From positions 6,852,501 to 6,916,500 of the forward strand of contig CM034131.1 of NCBI GenBank assembly GCA_019914995.1: a stretch of 64,000 nt of DNA. Reading direction: 5' to 3'. Each line of letters opens with the position of its first letter. The stretch's first letter is position 1. The stretch comes from Acanthochlamys bracteata (taxonomy: Eukaryota > Streptophyta > Magnoliopsida > Pandanales > Velloziaceae). Below are positions 22,952 through 36,000 of this stretch, one piece after another. The translations under genes were made by a program, and so were the position numbers. The notes under the pieces were generated by a model. The model was not told the origin of the DNA and searched no databases. It saw only the letters and a program-made list of their open reading frames with translations.

Positions 22952-24359
22952 ACTCAACTGATCATGGACTTATTACTAGGAGTCTGTAGACTATGGTTTA
23001 ATTTAATTTAGCTACAAATTTTGCATTCATATGCTGGGAATGTTCTGTTTGAGTTCTGGCTATGACCAAAGATGCTTTTTGTTTGAAGTTATTCAGAAGA
23101 TGTTACCAAGTAGTATCTAGAAAAATGTTTTGCGCTTCGTTACTGAATGTTATTTTCTATTGCATACCATTATCACTCAAATTCTTTGGCAATGGAGTAT
23201 TGAGTAATGAGTTCTGAGTTCGTCTGTTGTAAATGTGACTGCAGATGACTTAGTAACGAAGTTGTTTTAGTGTGGCCCTGGTAAAATTCTGGTTGTGGGT
23301 TGGTTGTAACGACAGTTATCATGAGTTATGAGTTCCTTGCTGCTGTGGTTATGGTGTGTTTGAGCTGATCTCAGTTTTGTAATTTCCCGGGATTATAATT
23401 GTGCTTTCATCTAAGCATTAAATCCTGTAGGCACATTTGTAGTGTTTCGTCATTTCTGCATTAAAGCTTATACCGGATTTGTCTTCTGAATTTCTTTAAC
23501 CACAGGTCTGGCTTTCTATTTTAACCCCTGGGATGTTATCACATAACTTGCCTAACTTGGTTAGACGACCTGCTTTGTCTTTTTCCTAGGGTATTCGTCT
23601 TACAGCTGTTGTATTTACCTCTCTATGTTAATTGTGACAATGATCTAGATGCTGAAAGGCCATTCTCATTATATATTGCAAGCACTGGATTTATTAACTC
23701 CTTTACAAAATGGTGTTTTTGAAGTACCCTACGGCTGATGCCGGTAGGCCCTGTTCTTGTATGATTAACGGTCATTGATCAGCACCATGAGTGATATCAA
23801 TATTCTGCCATGTAAGTGGATTTCATAGATGGTAGCTAGATATGAGGATATCAAGGACATAGGAATTGTGGTTTTGTCATTCCTTATGAGAAAGGCATAT
23901 ACTCCATGTACTTCTGAATCTAATGGAACAGTTTCCATTTTTAAAACTTAGAAAGGGTGCAGGAACTTAAATTAGGGACAACTTACACCTTGTGTCTTCC
24001 ATTTTATCTGAATATGTTTAAATTCAAATCAACCACACCAACAAGAACAAGAATTTAAGGTGACATACAATTATATTCTATACTACGTCATGTAAGTTAC
24101 ACGAATGAAAAGGAGCTGCTGCACTCTCCAGAATATAGTCTAATCAGTGTTTCAAAATTGTGTGAGAACTGACTTGGTAGAATGATATAGTGCAAGACCA
24201 AACACGAATGTCTTCAATGGGTTTACTTCTGGAATGGGCAAGAGGTGTATTCCTTATGGTGTATCTCCTTATTGTGCTTTTGATTGCTGATAAAACAGGC
24301 CTTTTATAGCCGAAGAAATCAAGAATGCTATTTATATAGCTGTCCCTTCTTGGGTAGTT
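22952..24359. other. Intergenic between convergent eL29 and LPD
   Basis: This holds 3' UTR sequence of eL29 followed by about 1 kb of ordinary AT-rich DNA. I see no gene or repeat. Confidence 0.5.
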
Positions 24360-27300
24360 TTAAACTGCAGCTGGTTCACGTGGAGCAGATTTACTTATAT
24401 TAACCTGCCAAAATAAGACAATAACTATTGTAAATTGCTCGTTAGAAGAATCTACACCTGGTAACCCGCACGCAGAATGTCACTCTAGTTTGTACAAGGT
24501 GTATGCCCTTTTGAAAGATGAGTAACAAAGAACTCCAGATTTTATTAGGATGAAGATTTCCCTGGATATAGCACTTTAGATGGTATCTTTCATGTTTCAT
24601 TTTCTTTTTCCGAGAATTCTCATGTATTTGATGTTTGTTGATAAAGAGTCTTAAATATAATGCCCTTGTGAGTTATGACTCTTAAAAGAAAAACTGCAAA
24701 ATGCCCACAGTGTTTGTATCTCAAAAATCACTATCTCAACTGATTCCTATTAGCTAAAAGTTTGCTTAACTCCTATACAAATGCAGACATGCTATAGTAC
24801 ATACATGATCTAAAATTTTCCCAACTGTATTAGTAACCTTAGCGCCCTGAAGACATCCAGAATTTTGCTAATCTTTATGAGAGAGTTACTAGTGTGGCAG
24901 TTAAAAGCTTCTACCTTGGCAGATTTGAAGAGTTCATCCAGAACTTCAGATAAGGTTGGATGTGCATGAACAGCAAACTTTATATCCTGCAAAAGGTTTA
25001 AGGAAAGATTAACGACAACATTGGAGTACCTTAAGTTTAAGGTAACTGACTTTAAATTGAGATAAGAAAAAAGACCATAATATATTGAAAACACTTATCA
25101 GAACTTGACTACCATAATCACCAAGAAATTACATCTATGCTCTCAACTTAAAGAAGTACAAAATAAGTACATGAAGATGTGGATTTTATCTGATACTGAT
25201 GCACTATTTTCTTTCCATTTGAAAAATCTGCAGTTTAAGGTTCAAGCAACTATAAATCTCTCCATCTTCCAGCAGGACAAAACATGTTTCAGTTAAAGCA
25301 TATTCTATCACTCTGCAAACCTGAACAATCTTGATTCTTTCTCAGTAGTAAAATTCTTCAGGCTCCTTAATAGATAGCCATCACTATTCTTTACATATCT
25401 AAGTTTTCCAAAGAATATTCCAAATATGAATAAGGGAAACACTACTCTTACTCAGTTGTGAATAAAGTTAACATCTAATAAGCAAAAGAGCCAGTGATAT
25501 GTGAATAAGGCAAATCCTATTTTATAAATGATGTCTTCTTTTTATAGTGGATTATAAGCAAAAGCTGCAATACAACCAAATGTAAGAGGAATCTTGCCTC
25601 TAAACTTGCACCTCTTCTGAGAACTACACGTAATATGCTCTTGATTTAGGAAAGAACCAAATGTATCTGCTTTTAAAGGAAAAACTTCTCATATTTCTTA
25701 TTTGACATTTACTCTGCCTCAAAGTAGGTTTTGTATCTGGTTCAATTTCTACTATGCGACATAGTACTTTATGTTGTTTGACTTCCACACAATCTTGTGA
25801 AAGAAACCTACTTTGAAACATTCTACATACGAAACAACTCAGCGCCCTAGATGCAAATACTATCTGATAGCGAGTGGCTTCATAGGATTTTTAAAAGAAT
25901 CCAAAATTACTAATCAGCATACCTGAATATGTGTTCCAAGAGCTATTGCATTAGACGCTTCATGAATGAGATCCGCAGCATGAAGACCCAATATGTGAAC
26001 TCCCAGAATTTCTCCTGTATCAGGCCTGTATATCAACTGCATTGGCATAGTTCAAATATCAATCAACGGCCATCCTTTCAATGAGATTAAAGACAACTAC
26101 AATAATGTGGAAAGCATGAAACAAGAAAATCATTAAATCAAGAGAGAAAAGACAAATGGATGATAAAATGCTTAAGACTACCCCTATTGCCAGGAATCAT
26201 AAGAAAAGCAAATGCATTAAAGTCCTTGACACATAAATTTTGTAATACACTAGCAAAAGGATTGTTAGTAACTAAATCATCAATGCACTTAACTATCAAT
26301 GGCATCAGAGAAGGCTCCTATAAACCCTTTTAAACAAACTAGAGGCATCCTGATCCCGTACTTCCTAAAAAATGACTACTAAATTTGCTAGACATGAGAA
26401 ACCATGCCACAAGGTATACTTCCATTAATGAAAGATGAACACTTCACAAAAGCATTGCTTTTGCAAATTAAATGACAGGTACAGTTTGTGAATTGTAGTA
26501 CAGATGAAGAACAGGATATGTTTGCATATCATATACACATTCATGTACTACATAGGCGAAAAGCTTATGGAAAGAATTGAAAAGGCTTAGTTCCGAGCCT
26601 CAAATGAGAACCATGTGGTCAGAAACTCAATTTATTTGATGTACACAAGATACTCATTTCACTTTGCGTCACCTCAAACTTAATTTAGAAAGGTTTCCTC
26701 CTATTCTATTGTTACATGTATGAAGAACGCTGACAGTCTTGCACTATGTGTATGTGCCAATTGAAATAGCAATTATGTTTACCATGAAAAGATAATGCTT
26801 ATCAAACTACAAAAGTATGCTAATTCTGCAAGTGCAGCATAAGAATTCCTAAGAAGCATCTGTATCTACTTAACTCCATTGGCAGAGAATTTGAACGTTG
26901 GATGCAACATTGGTAGAGCTAATGTACAGAAAATGAGAAATAATTTGAAAGAATCACCTTAGCAAGTCCGTCTCCTTCATTCTCTGCTAGAGCTTTAGTA
27001 TTTGCTTTGAAACTTGTTTTTGAGATGCTAATTTCAAAACCCTCCTTTTCTGCTTTTTCCCTTGCTTGAGGCTACAAACATGTCAGAGATGGGTGATCCT
27101 TACAATTGCATCGTTGGACATCTGGCTTAAGTTACATATTATAATTGTATAGTGGTTTGCTTCGATGTAACCTTTTTCAAATTGTTGTGCGTAAATTTAT
27201 TCCAAGATATACAGCTCAAATTTAGTCCAAGATGCTAATATTCTGCTATCTGGATCCTTCATGTCATGCCCGAATGAACAACTTTTTGAGAGCATGCAGT

Positions 27301-30300
27301 TTAGTATATGAAATGGATTGGACTACGTACATATGATTTCATCGAAGGGATTAAGAATAACCAGAACTAAGTTAAGAAGCTGCAGCATAAATTTGTCTCA
27401 TATTTTGTCATTGAAATATCAAAAGGACCTTAAGCAGGTACCTGACTGAAGGTAACAAAAGATATTAAAAGACAAGTAGCATATTAGCTTAGGAAGTGCT
27501 GGAAAGAAGAGCTATATCTGCATGAGCATGGCAAACTTAAAGTAAAAGGAAAAAGAAAAAAATAAGATGAAAAATTTTTTGTAACTTTAAACAAGAAGAA
27601 AATAGGACAGTCTGACATAATTTGAGTGCTTATTCATGTAAGTAACTGCTCGCGATTAACAAATCATGTAGCCTACACACTTTTAGTGTCAACTACTGTT
27701 CACAATTCTGCGACAAAGTGGACTTTGTAACTCATGATTTAGTTTGATTATGCAAGAAATTCTCAGTCTCTTGGAAGAAAGAAATGGTGGAACAAAAAGG
27801 GGAATGAAATGATTGTATCTATGTGATAAGCTGTATCAACCAACAAATGCACTAATTTACATGCCACTCCAGAGTATTATTAGCTATGGGAGTTAGATAA
27901 TCTTACTTCTGTGAGGCCAACCATGCTGATCTCAGGATGCGTGAAACATGCAGCAGGGATGCCCAGATGATTGAGAACATTGTCTCTTCCACAAATTTGC
28001 TCAACAACTATGATCATCACGAATGAAAAGCAAATTTCAGTTATTTTGAGAGTAACGAGATGTTTTTATGGATCAGAATAAGTTAAAACATTTATGTGTG
28101 CAAACCTGATATCCCTTGTGCACTAGCAGCATGAGCAAGCATCATTTTCCCATTGGCATCCCCAATGCAATACAAATTGGGAACCTATAGGAAGTACAAG
28201 TCAAGGGATCGAACAGCAAATATTCACAAGAAGGATAAAGCATGTCTACTTTATAGATAGCAAGACTCAGTTAAATAATTTATGAAAAGCAATTATCATT
28301 AAGTACAAAAAATACCAAATTGCTATTAGCATCAATAACTCTCATCTGTTCATCCACAGGAACAAAACCACGCTGGGTAACAACATCAATCTGGAAATAG
28401 AATAGCAATTTAGCTAAGTTCAGAGAGTACAATGCATTGACCTAGTTTAAACCATTCTTAGAAATGCTACAAACTTCACACACATTTTCCAAGCCAAGTC
28501 CTTTTGTGAATGGAGCCCGACCAGTTGCAATGAGAGCGGCATCAACCTGCAAAGGTGTTGATTTCATAAAGAGGAATTCGGAATAAAACAAACACCTAAA
28601 GGATTACGATAGAAGTAAAATTCTACAAGTCAATTTAAAGTATCAACACAAATACAACTCCTATATACAAAGCTGGAAAGTTTAAAAAAAAAGAATAAAT
28701 CAATTTAATAAATGTTCAATCATTTTAGAAAAGCCAACCAATAAGACATTCATTTCAGACAAAAGTTGTTCTGACCAATACTAACTCTTTCTCTGAATAG
28801 TTGATATTTATGTTTCTATTAGAGTCTCTCTAGCTTGAATATAGGCAGAAAAGTTGAAGCACCACATACCTATAACTGGATCATCTACGCAATTATCCTC
28901 CTGCGAAATAATTGAAAAGGATACAAATGACTCACCTCCAAAGTGTCCTTATGTTCCTTTGTCTTTGCATCAATGAGCTCGATAAGGACAGGTTTCCCAT
29001 CCTTTGCAGGAGTTATCTAGAAAAAAGGAAAGTCTCAGAGATTGATCTCCTAGCTCATTTAATAATGAAGTATAAAGAAAAGCGATTGAGAAAGAAGAAC
29101 CTTCTTTGCAAATACACCAGTATGATAGTCGATCTTCCTTGGATTAATGAGAATCCTTTGAGCTAGCTTCCCAATCTCAGGATCAAAACCAGGCATAAGT
29201 TGATCAAGGGCCTCAACAAAAGAAACCTGGAAACAGAGCCATTAATGAAGTATACCACGAAATAACTTTAAAGGGAGTTACAATGGCTGAAATAGTGATT
29301 GCGATCAAGTATGCTCAAAAGTTGCAATACTGGTAATAAGTTAGAAGACCAAAGGAAAACTTTTGCCCAGAAGTTCTGACATGTTTGAGGTTGAATATAA
29401 AAATTCTACTTAAGCGAAACGACTGGCTGCATGACATACTGGTATACCTCACTTCCAAGTGCTGTGTACACATCACTGAACTCCAGTCCAATATATCCAC
29501 TTCCTACAATAGCTATCCAATCTGGAACCCACTCCAACTTGAGTGCATGGTCACTAGTAAATACAGTTTTCCCTAATATATCATCATGTGTTAGACTGAG
29601 GATGTATCAATAATTAAAAAACAAAAGTCATAGTTAAGAGTAATATTACTCTACTCAAAGAAATATTACTATACTCAAAGAAAGCAACCATGAAATCAGA
29701 TCTCCAAACACTAACTACAATATTAAAAAAATAAGAAAAGAAAAGACCTTAGATGAACTAACAAATAAGTATAAGAAGATGCACTACTGAGCCCACAAAT
29801 TCAGTTAAGATAACCAATAAGAATTGCTTAAAGAAAGGTGAGAACAAGAAGCAGGAAGCAACAATCAAGGGTCTTGTCAGTGCTAGCAGTTACTACCATC
29901 AACATTGTTAAGGTTCTTGAGACCAACAACATAATGTAGCTAGTGCTTACCAGCAAAACAAGCTAACATCTACAGATGCGACATAAAAGTGAGACAAGTA
30001 ATAACAAGATCAAACAACCTACTGAAGGAAGACCTGCACTTATAGCGGCTTTCCTTGAAACTTTATCCATAACAGTTTTCAAGATTGGCCTAGCTTCTTG
30101 GGTGATTTTTTAACAAAATGACTCATATCTGATTTGTTTGCAATCATACGAAAGATAGTAGCAGCTTGGATGATACAAATATGCTTCCAGAATATGTGTA
30201 CTTCCACACTAAGGATGTGACACAAGAGATGTTACCATCAACTTCAATGCCATTAGGCACAAAGGGAACTGATCCAGTTGCAATAATGATGTTCTTTGCT

Positions 30301-33300
30301 GTGATCTCCGTGTCAGGGAACCCAACTTTTCCGTATCTCACTCTTTGTTTACCCTGAATTAAAGTAAAATACAAACCATTATGAGGACTTAAGTTTCTAA
30401 GAAAGAAACAAATAGTTGAGAAAACCACAATTGCAGGCGAACAACTGGCTATTGAGGGTGGTATGTGGAAATTCCTTTGGCAAAGCCTCATATTTCACAA
30501 GTATTTTATTTAAACAGTAAGAGTTTTAAATCTAGCTAGGATGGCTCATTTAGAAGATGTAACTCCAGCCATACAGAATATAAAGCTCGATTGCATCAAA
30601 GCCAGACTCTTAAACTAACAATGTAATAGTAAGAGCCATTAGGATCTAAACCAACAGCATCACTGATATTTTACGAAACTCAAACATTCCAGATTACAAC
30701 CCGCAACTGACACCTATAATTTTCCTCATCCAGTTATCTTCATCTGTTACTAAAGGAGAAGAGCAAGGAGAAAAGAAAGAGGGTAGCTCCTTGACTTTAT
30801 ATTCATACTAGTCATAAACTGTGCAAGGCACAGGCATTTTTAATGTCATTCTCAGATTTTTTTCCCTAAAACTTATGAAATGTTTTATTTAATTACAACC
30901 TTTTTCAATAACTTTAACTTTTTGTTTCTGTCTTTGTTCCATTTATTTTTTACATTAATAACTTCAACTTTTTCAATAACTTCAACCTTTTTACATTGTA
31001 TAAGATGGAATGCCAACATGTCTCATACTTGGCACATATGTGGCGCTATGTAGTGTTATGTCATACCAAAATGCTTATTGCTTTCACAACAAAGTGTTCC
31101 CAGATCTATGGTCAGAGATATTACCAAAGTTTTAGGATTAACATCAGACAAGAACAACATGTGGATAACCAAGCCACCAAAGGCAGCTTTGTTCAGAAGA
31201 ACTAATCATTGAAATCTCAAAAAGTTTCTAAGAAAAATGTCAGTTAGAAATTGCCCCTAAATTGAAGCAAACTTAACTCTCAGCAGCCAGAATTTTTAAA
31301 CTAAATCACTGTACCCTACACTGTTAAAAATTTCCAACACAAAGCATATAATTTCAGTTCAATAGAATAAACAGATGGTGGCCGGTTACTTACCATAATG
31401 GTGCCAACTCCATTTAGTATGTCCACACCAAGACCTTTCAATGAATTGGTCAAATTGCTACGAATTTTTGAAGCAAGGTTGTTTGCATGATCAGCAACAG
31501 ATTGTCTGTCATAACTAGAAGATGTAACCTGTTGATTTGATCTAGAGCATTAGAACATCTTAGCAGATGTAGAGACATAATAGGATGAGTACCGATTGTA
31601 TTGTCAAGAACCACAAGCAGCACAGTTTATTGATAAACTAAGATATCAAGATTTAAGCCAGACATTCATGTAGGCATATATGCAGCTATGCACAATAACA
31701 ACACACAATTACATAAGTTACAGCAGTAATAATTAAGCCCTATCCCACAACAAGGGGTCGGTTACATACTTTCACGCACATAATTACTAAGTTGTGTCTT
31801 CCAAATACTTCGTACATAATTGAACGTACAGACTTTGTGTGTGCATTCACAAGCAAGCCCGTACACATAATAGTATTTTGCATTAGACAGTATCACCAGT
31901 ACTTTCATCAAAAAATTGTAGACTCCACCCTTGCAATACACCTAGAATTTTCATGAAATTTCGAGATGCGGTATGGAGATCGATTTCGTGAAGATTCCCT
32001 CAAGGAATCAGTGGAAGAGTTTATACTCCAATTATTTGTAACAAGGCATGTGCTAATACATGTCAATGTGCTGTGCATCATATAAAGATTACTTCACCAT
32101 GATTTATGCTTAAGCCTTTTCTTCTCTTAGGCTAGGTATAAACTAAAATTCTGTCAGAAGTCGACTCTAAACGACAGTGTATTGAGCTCCTACATCAGAA
32201 TAATCATTACGCACATTTCAAACTTAGTTGACTCTTAGCTAGCATGTCTAAGTCACCACTCAAACCTGACATCTTGCTTGACAACAGTTGCTAGAAGATA
32301 AAAAAAGTCAGGACAAAATAAAGTCTAAACTTCAGTATACAATTTACTCTAAACTATAGCATATCACTGCAACAAGATGTATTGTAAAATGAAAGAACAC
32401 GAGCTCAAAAACCTGTAGACCCAATGCCTTCAAGTGCTGTTCACTTTGAAGCTCACGCATCCTACCACTCACAGCAAGAAGAGCTTTAGAGGGAACACAA
32501 CCTCGGTTGACACAGGTTCCTCCTACAACATCCCCCTCAATTATTGCCGTCTTCAAGCCCTATAGGAATGTTCATCAAGAAATTTAGTTCTGATAAAGCT
32601 TCATTCAATAGAAAACCAGTAAATACAGAGAACGCAGACCTAGCAGTTCCAACCTCAACATCACAGATTTGATGCAAGTGATTCTCAATTTATCAGCATC
32701 ATAATGATTTATCTATATCAACTTCAGAATGAAGACTTTTTTTTTAATTAAATAGTTATTATCACATATCAAACCTATTACAGGAATGAAACATAGAGAG
32801 TAGAAGACAGCCAATATGCTAGCACTTAGTTGCGACCTGCAATACAGGTACAGTTCAGGCTACATCTAGCATTTAATAGTTGATGATGAGTTGGGTTATT
32901 GCCAAGAAGTTGGAGGTCCCTTACAGAATAGTAGGAGATTATGCCCCAGGTTAGCTAAAAAAGAAGAACTTTTCCCTAGGCTAGCTAAAAACAAGCATTA
33001 TTATACCGAACAATGCCCTTTACAGGTTAAAGCTGATCATGAAGTATAAGCACTAACAGATTAATCTCTTTTGCAGTGAAACAATAATACGGTAAGAAAA
33101 TTATAATTACAGAAAAGAACATCAATGTGAGAAATGCCAAATTTCACAGAAGCATCATATGTAATGTCACAACATAAGAAGAAATGAAACATAAATCAAA
33201 CAAATAATGCACGAGTGTAGGAATCACTTCTACCAGAAGTAAGCATCACACTCTGGGCAACTTATTAGAAATTGTGAGAGAGCAAAAGAAAGTTAAGTTC

Positions 33301-33866
33301 TATAAGGCTATAAGCTGCAGTAGACGCCAGCATTAGAAGCATGCTTTCAGAATACAAAAGATATAATAGCAAAACACAGGCACAAGGTTATTCAAATAAT
33401 GAAAACGCCAACTGCTGGTAAACTATTTTGCAAGCACGATCCACATTCAAAAGACAACAAACTACGGAGATACTATCATAAGCTACAGCCCACTGGATTC
33501 CCAAAACCGCCAAAGTTCAAAACATAGATCCAATGCACCAAACATTTCAAATTCTCTCACCTTCTCAACAGCATGGAGAGCAGCACCATGTCCACCAACA
33601 CCAGCACCAATAATGACAAGGTCATAGTCGAACTTTGAAGGCGCGCCATTACCAGATGCCGCAGAGCAAACAAGCTTCTTCACAGCAGGCTTGACACCAA
33701 AAGCCTTCTCTGATCTGATCTGGCTTAAATTTAGTGCTTCTCGCCGGAGACCACAGAACTTGAGCTTTGAAGGTGTTACAAAACCAGAAGAAGAATGACA
33801 ACGGCGATCGCCGGTAGATTTAACTGTGGCAGCTGCGGCGGCGGTGGAGAGATTGATTGAAGCCAT
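24360..33866 (-). CDS. LPD: Plastidial dihydrolipoyl dehydrogenase (E3)
   Basis: Fifteen coding exons: 33866-33561, 32559-32413, 31528-31394, 30353-30236, 29572-29448, 29226-29101, 29016-28936, 28546-28484, 28390-28316, 28184-28106, 28007-27907, 27071-26958, 26036-25923, 24986-24915 and 24404-24360. Together they give 566 residues. The FAD-linked enzyme reoxidises dihydrolipoamide of plastid pyruvate dehydrogenase, which feeds fatty-acid synthesis. Visible are a Ser/Ala-rich transit peptide (about 1-70), FAD loop GAGVGG (87-92), redox pair C118/C123 (GGTCVNRGC), NAD loop VGSGYIG (about 258-264), FAD site [13 protein letters not shown], and catalytic H537/E542 (HAHPTLSE). Exon 8 is best ended at AAT|GTGTGT, giving [11 protein letters not shown] without extra residues. 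The last exon supplies only [14 protein letters not shown]; without it, reading through the intron gives a wrong tail. An AG repeat lies in the 5' UTR. Confidence 0.95.
30900..30995. repeat. Short tandem repeat in an LPD intron
   Basis: The phrase TTCAATAACTT(T/C)AAC recurs at least three times between about 30904 and 30985, inside the intron between coding exons 3 and 4. Confidence 0.6.
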
Positions 33867-33901
33867 TGGAGAGAATGAATTGGTCAGCGGAGAATTGAAA
33901 C

Positions 33902-33926
<25 letters not shown>
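33902..33926. repeat. (AG)n microsatellite
   Basis: About 12 AG units followed by GGGAGGGAGG, in the 5' UTR of the dihydrolipoyl dehydrogenase gene. Confidence 0.9.
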
Positions 33927-33933
<7 letters not shown>

Positions 33934-34380
33934 AGGGGTTTTATACAGAAGGTGTTGAAGTGAAGCTGTTGAGCTGCCTCGATGAGTCCGTTTAACGGGC
34001 GGACGATTCGAAGTGTGCGGGCGAGAGACCATGACGATATGTTGTTACAAAGATCAGGTGTTTTCCTTGTTGTACGAATTACCCGTATGACCAATGAAAA
34101 ATCAAACAACAAGTTTACAGATGTGTCAATAATGGTCCGGATAATACAATCTCAGGCCTACTCTCGGCCCATTAACGAAAATATATCATCGCTATTCTTG
34201 GTTCCAAAAGGGGTGTTAAAAAGTACTTTAAAAAATAATTTTAAAACAAAATATATATATTTTTTATTTTAATAAATAAATTTTATTATTTTAATTTTAA
34301 GACATATGGCTCAAATTGTAGCTATATCAACTGTTTTCTTGTGGAGGACGGTACAAGGAGTGGGACTATAGAAAGATTTG

Positions 34381-34634
34381 GGGACGGTTTGAAACTGCTT
34401 ATAAAATAGAGTTTTTTTTAAATAAAAAATATTTTTTTTTGAGAAATAAATTTTATTATTTACTTTCAAAAAAATAATAAAAATATGTAATAAAAAGATT
34501 TTACTCCGTAGAATTTTTCTACACTTTCTAAATTTTTAAATAAATTTTTTATATACTTATAAAATATATATTAAAAAATATGAAATAGAAAAAAATTGAA
34601 AATCAGTTTTTGAAAAGCTAAACCAAATGCGCTC
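34381..34634. mobile_element. Degraded MITE, same family as 8982-9240, inverted
   Basis: Left end GGGACGGTTTGAAACTGCTT and right end AGCTAAACCAAATGCGCTC (34616-34634) are diverged inverted repeats. The inside carries TAGAATTTTTCTACACTTTC, the reverse of the palindrome-bearing core in the 8982 element. Confidence 0.65.
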
Positions 34635-35111
34635 TTCAATTTCCTTTGTTTTTTTTTAGTACTTATAAAATTTACACCCTTGGTTTTTAAAATGTTGAAC
34701 GAACTTGTTCAAACTCCAAAGAGAACGTTTAAGAGTTTTAATAGAATTTTTTTAATAAAAAATATTTAAATTTTTAAGAATTTAAATCTTTTATCTAAAA
34801 TTAATAATTAAGATTATATATATTATGGTATGTTATGATATATAATTTTTATATTTTTTAAATTTAAAAAAATTATAAAATACTGTAAAAATTTATTTAA
34901 AATATAAAATATTTTTTAAATAAGAAGTATTTGAAAAGCAACGGCTAAACGAACATCCTTTCACTTATTTTCCTTTCTCCAGTCATTCTCTCCAATGATT
35001 TTGACTTAGCTCTCCGCTCCACTAGTGATTTTCCTGTTTTTCTATATTATATTCTTAAAGAGGTTTACATCCGGTTAGTTTTCGGTTATGCATCCTAGTC
35101 TAACGCCTTTA

Positions 35112-35404
35112 GGGCGTGTTTCAAATATCCGTAATTAAATTTTATAAAAATAAAAAATAAAAAGTTAAGTTTTTTAAAAATAAAATGAAAATAATATTCA
35201 GTATTTGTGTTTTAATTATTTTTTAAAATATGTTAAAATTAAAAAATATAATTGTATTAAAAAATATACAAATAAAAAAATTGAAACTAAAATTTCATAA
35301 GTGAAAGTAAAGTTCTAAATTTTTTTTGTAATTAAAACATATAAATTATTCGAAACTTAAAATTTGATCCAAAAAATATAATTACGGATATTTAAAACAC
35401 GTCC
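35112..35404. mobile_element. Tourist-like (PIF/Harbinger) MITE
   Basis: The 293-base element has terminal inverted repeats of 26 bases with two mismatches, beginning GGGCGTGTTTCAAATATCCG on the left and GGACGTGTTTTAAATATCCG read inward from the right. It is flanked by TTA on both sides (35109-35111, 35405-35407), the classic 3-base target duplication of PIF/Harbinger elements. The inside is AT-rich with no coding capacity. Confidence 0.9.
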
Positions 35405-35734
35405 TTAATATTATATGCATCCTCTTTCTTAATATAGCAGAAATATTAAATGCTTTTGTCCTGTTGTTGAATATCGTTGCACTCTCAATAATTTCTTGAA
35501 TTCAACGATGGAGATTGCTCTTTTCTATTATACTTTCTTTCTGTTTTCTGTTTGGTGTATGTTTCCGTGAGTGCATTGTTAAGTAATGCTTTTAACACAT
35601 GGATGAAAGTTTGAGTACTCGCACACAGCTACAGGTCAGTATCCGAGTATGTCTTCTAGGTAACTATTCATATGTGGAGGCCATACATATTACTAGTTAT
35701 GTTCTTGTTTTCTCTTTCATCGTACAGGAAACTG

Positions 35735-36000
35735 GTTTGAATGCTTGAAGAGGCAGATCGCATTCTTGATACTGCTCTTTTCCGCGATCCAAACCAAGTC
35801 AGTCAAAGATCTGGCAAGTCTCAACCTGAAAGATCCTGTATATTAATGTGCACCTGAAGCTGTAACAGCAACACTGAGGCTTGAGACAAGTAGCACTAGG
35901 AGTTCCTCTAGACGAGAAGTTGAATATGTTATGGAGCTTCATTAGAATGCATCTTAACTCGAAGATCGTTGTCTCTCTCCTGACTTGCAAGCAGATACTT
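35735..36000 (+). pseudogene. DEAD-box RNA helicase 32 (DBP4/DDX10-like) single-exon remnant
   Basis: MLEEADRILD (from the ATG at 35742), then LFSAIQTKSVKDLASLNLKD, then in shifted frames INVHL and PEAVTATL, then GVPLDEKLNMLWSFI and MHLNSKIVV up to LLTCKQ. These follow the order of motif II, motif III and the start of the second RecA lobe of RH32/DBP4 helicases. About 60 bases after the DEAD-like motif are missing, and the frame is broken at least twice. The block starts after an acceptor-like TCGTACAG and stops at a CKQ exon edge, so it looks like one exon of a genomic copy rather than a retrocopy. Confidence 0.75.

Larger units (their letters stand above)
33867..35111. other. Upstream region of LPD with MITEs
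   Basis: The LPD 5' UTR and promoter lie next to 33867. From about 34200 on the DNA is AT-rich, with the element at 34381-34634 and a possible further one at about 34720-34960 (ends AACGTTTAAGAG and GGCTAAACGAACAT). No gene is seen. Confidence 0.5.

Noticed and set aside
28470-28484. Alternative donor for LPD exon 8 (GAA|GTTTGT), adding residues after LEN
   Set aside because: The GTGTGT donor gives the length and sequence ([11 protein letters not shown]) expected for the family.
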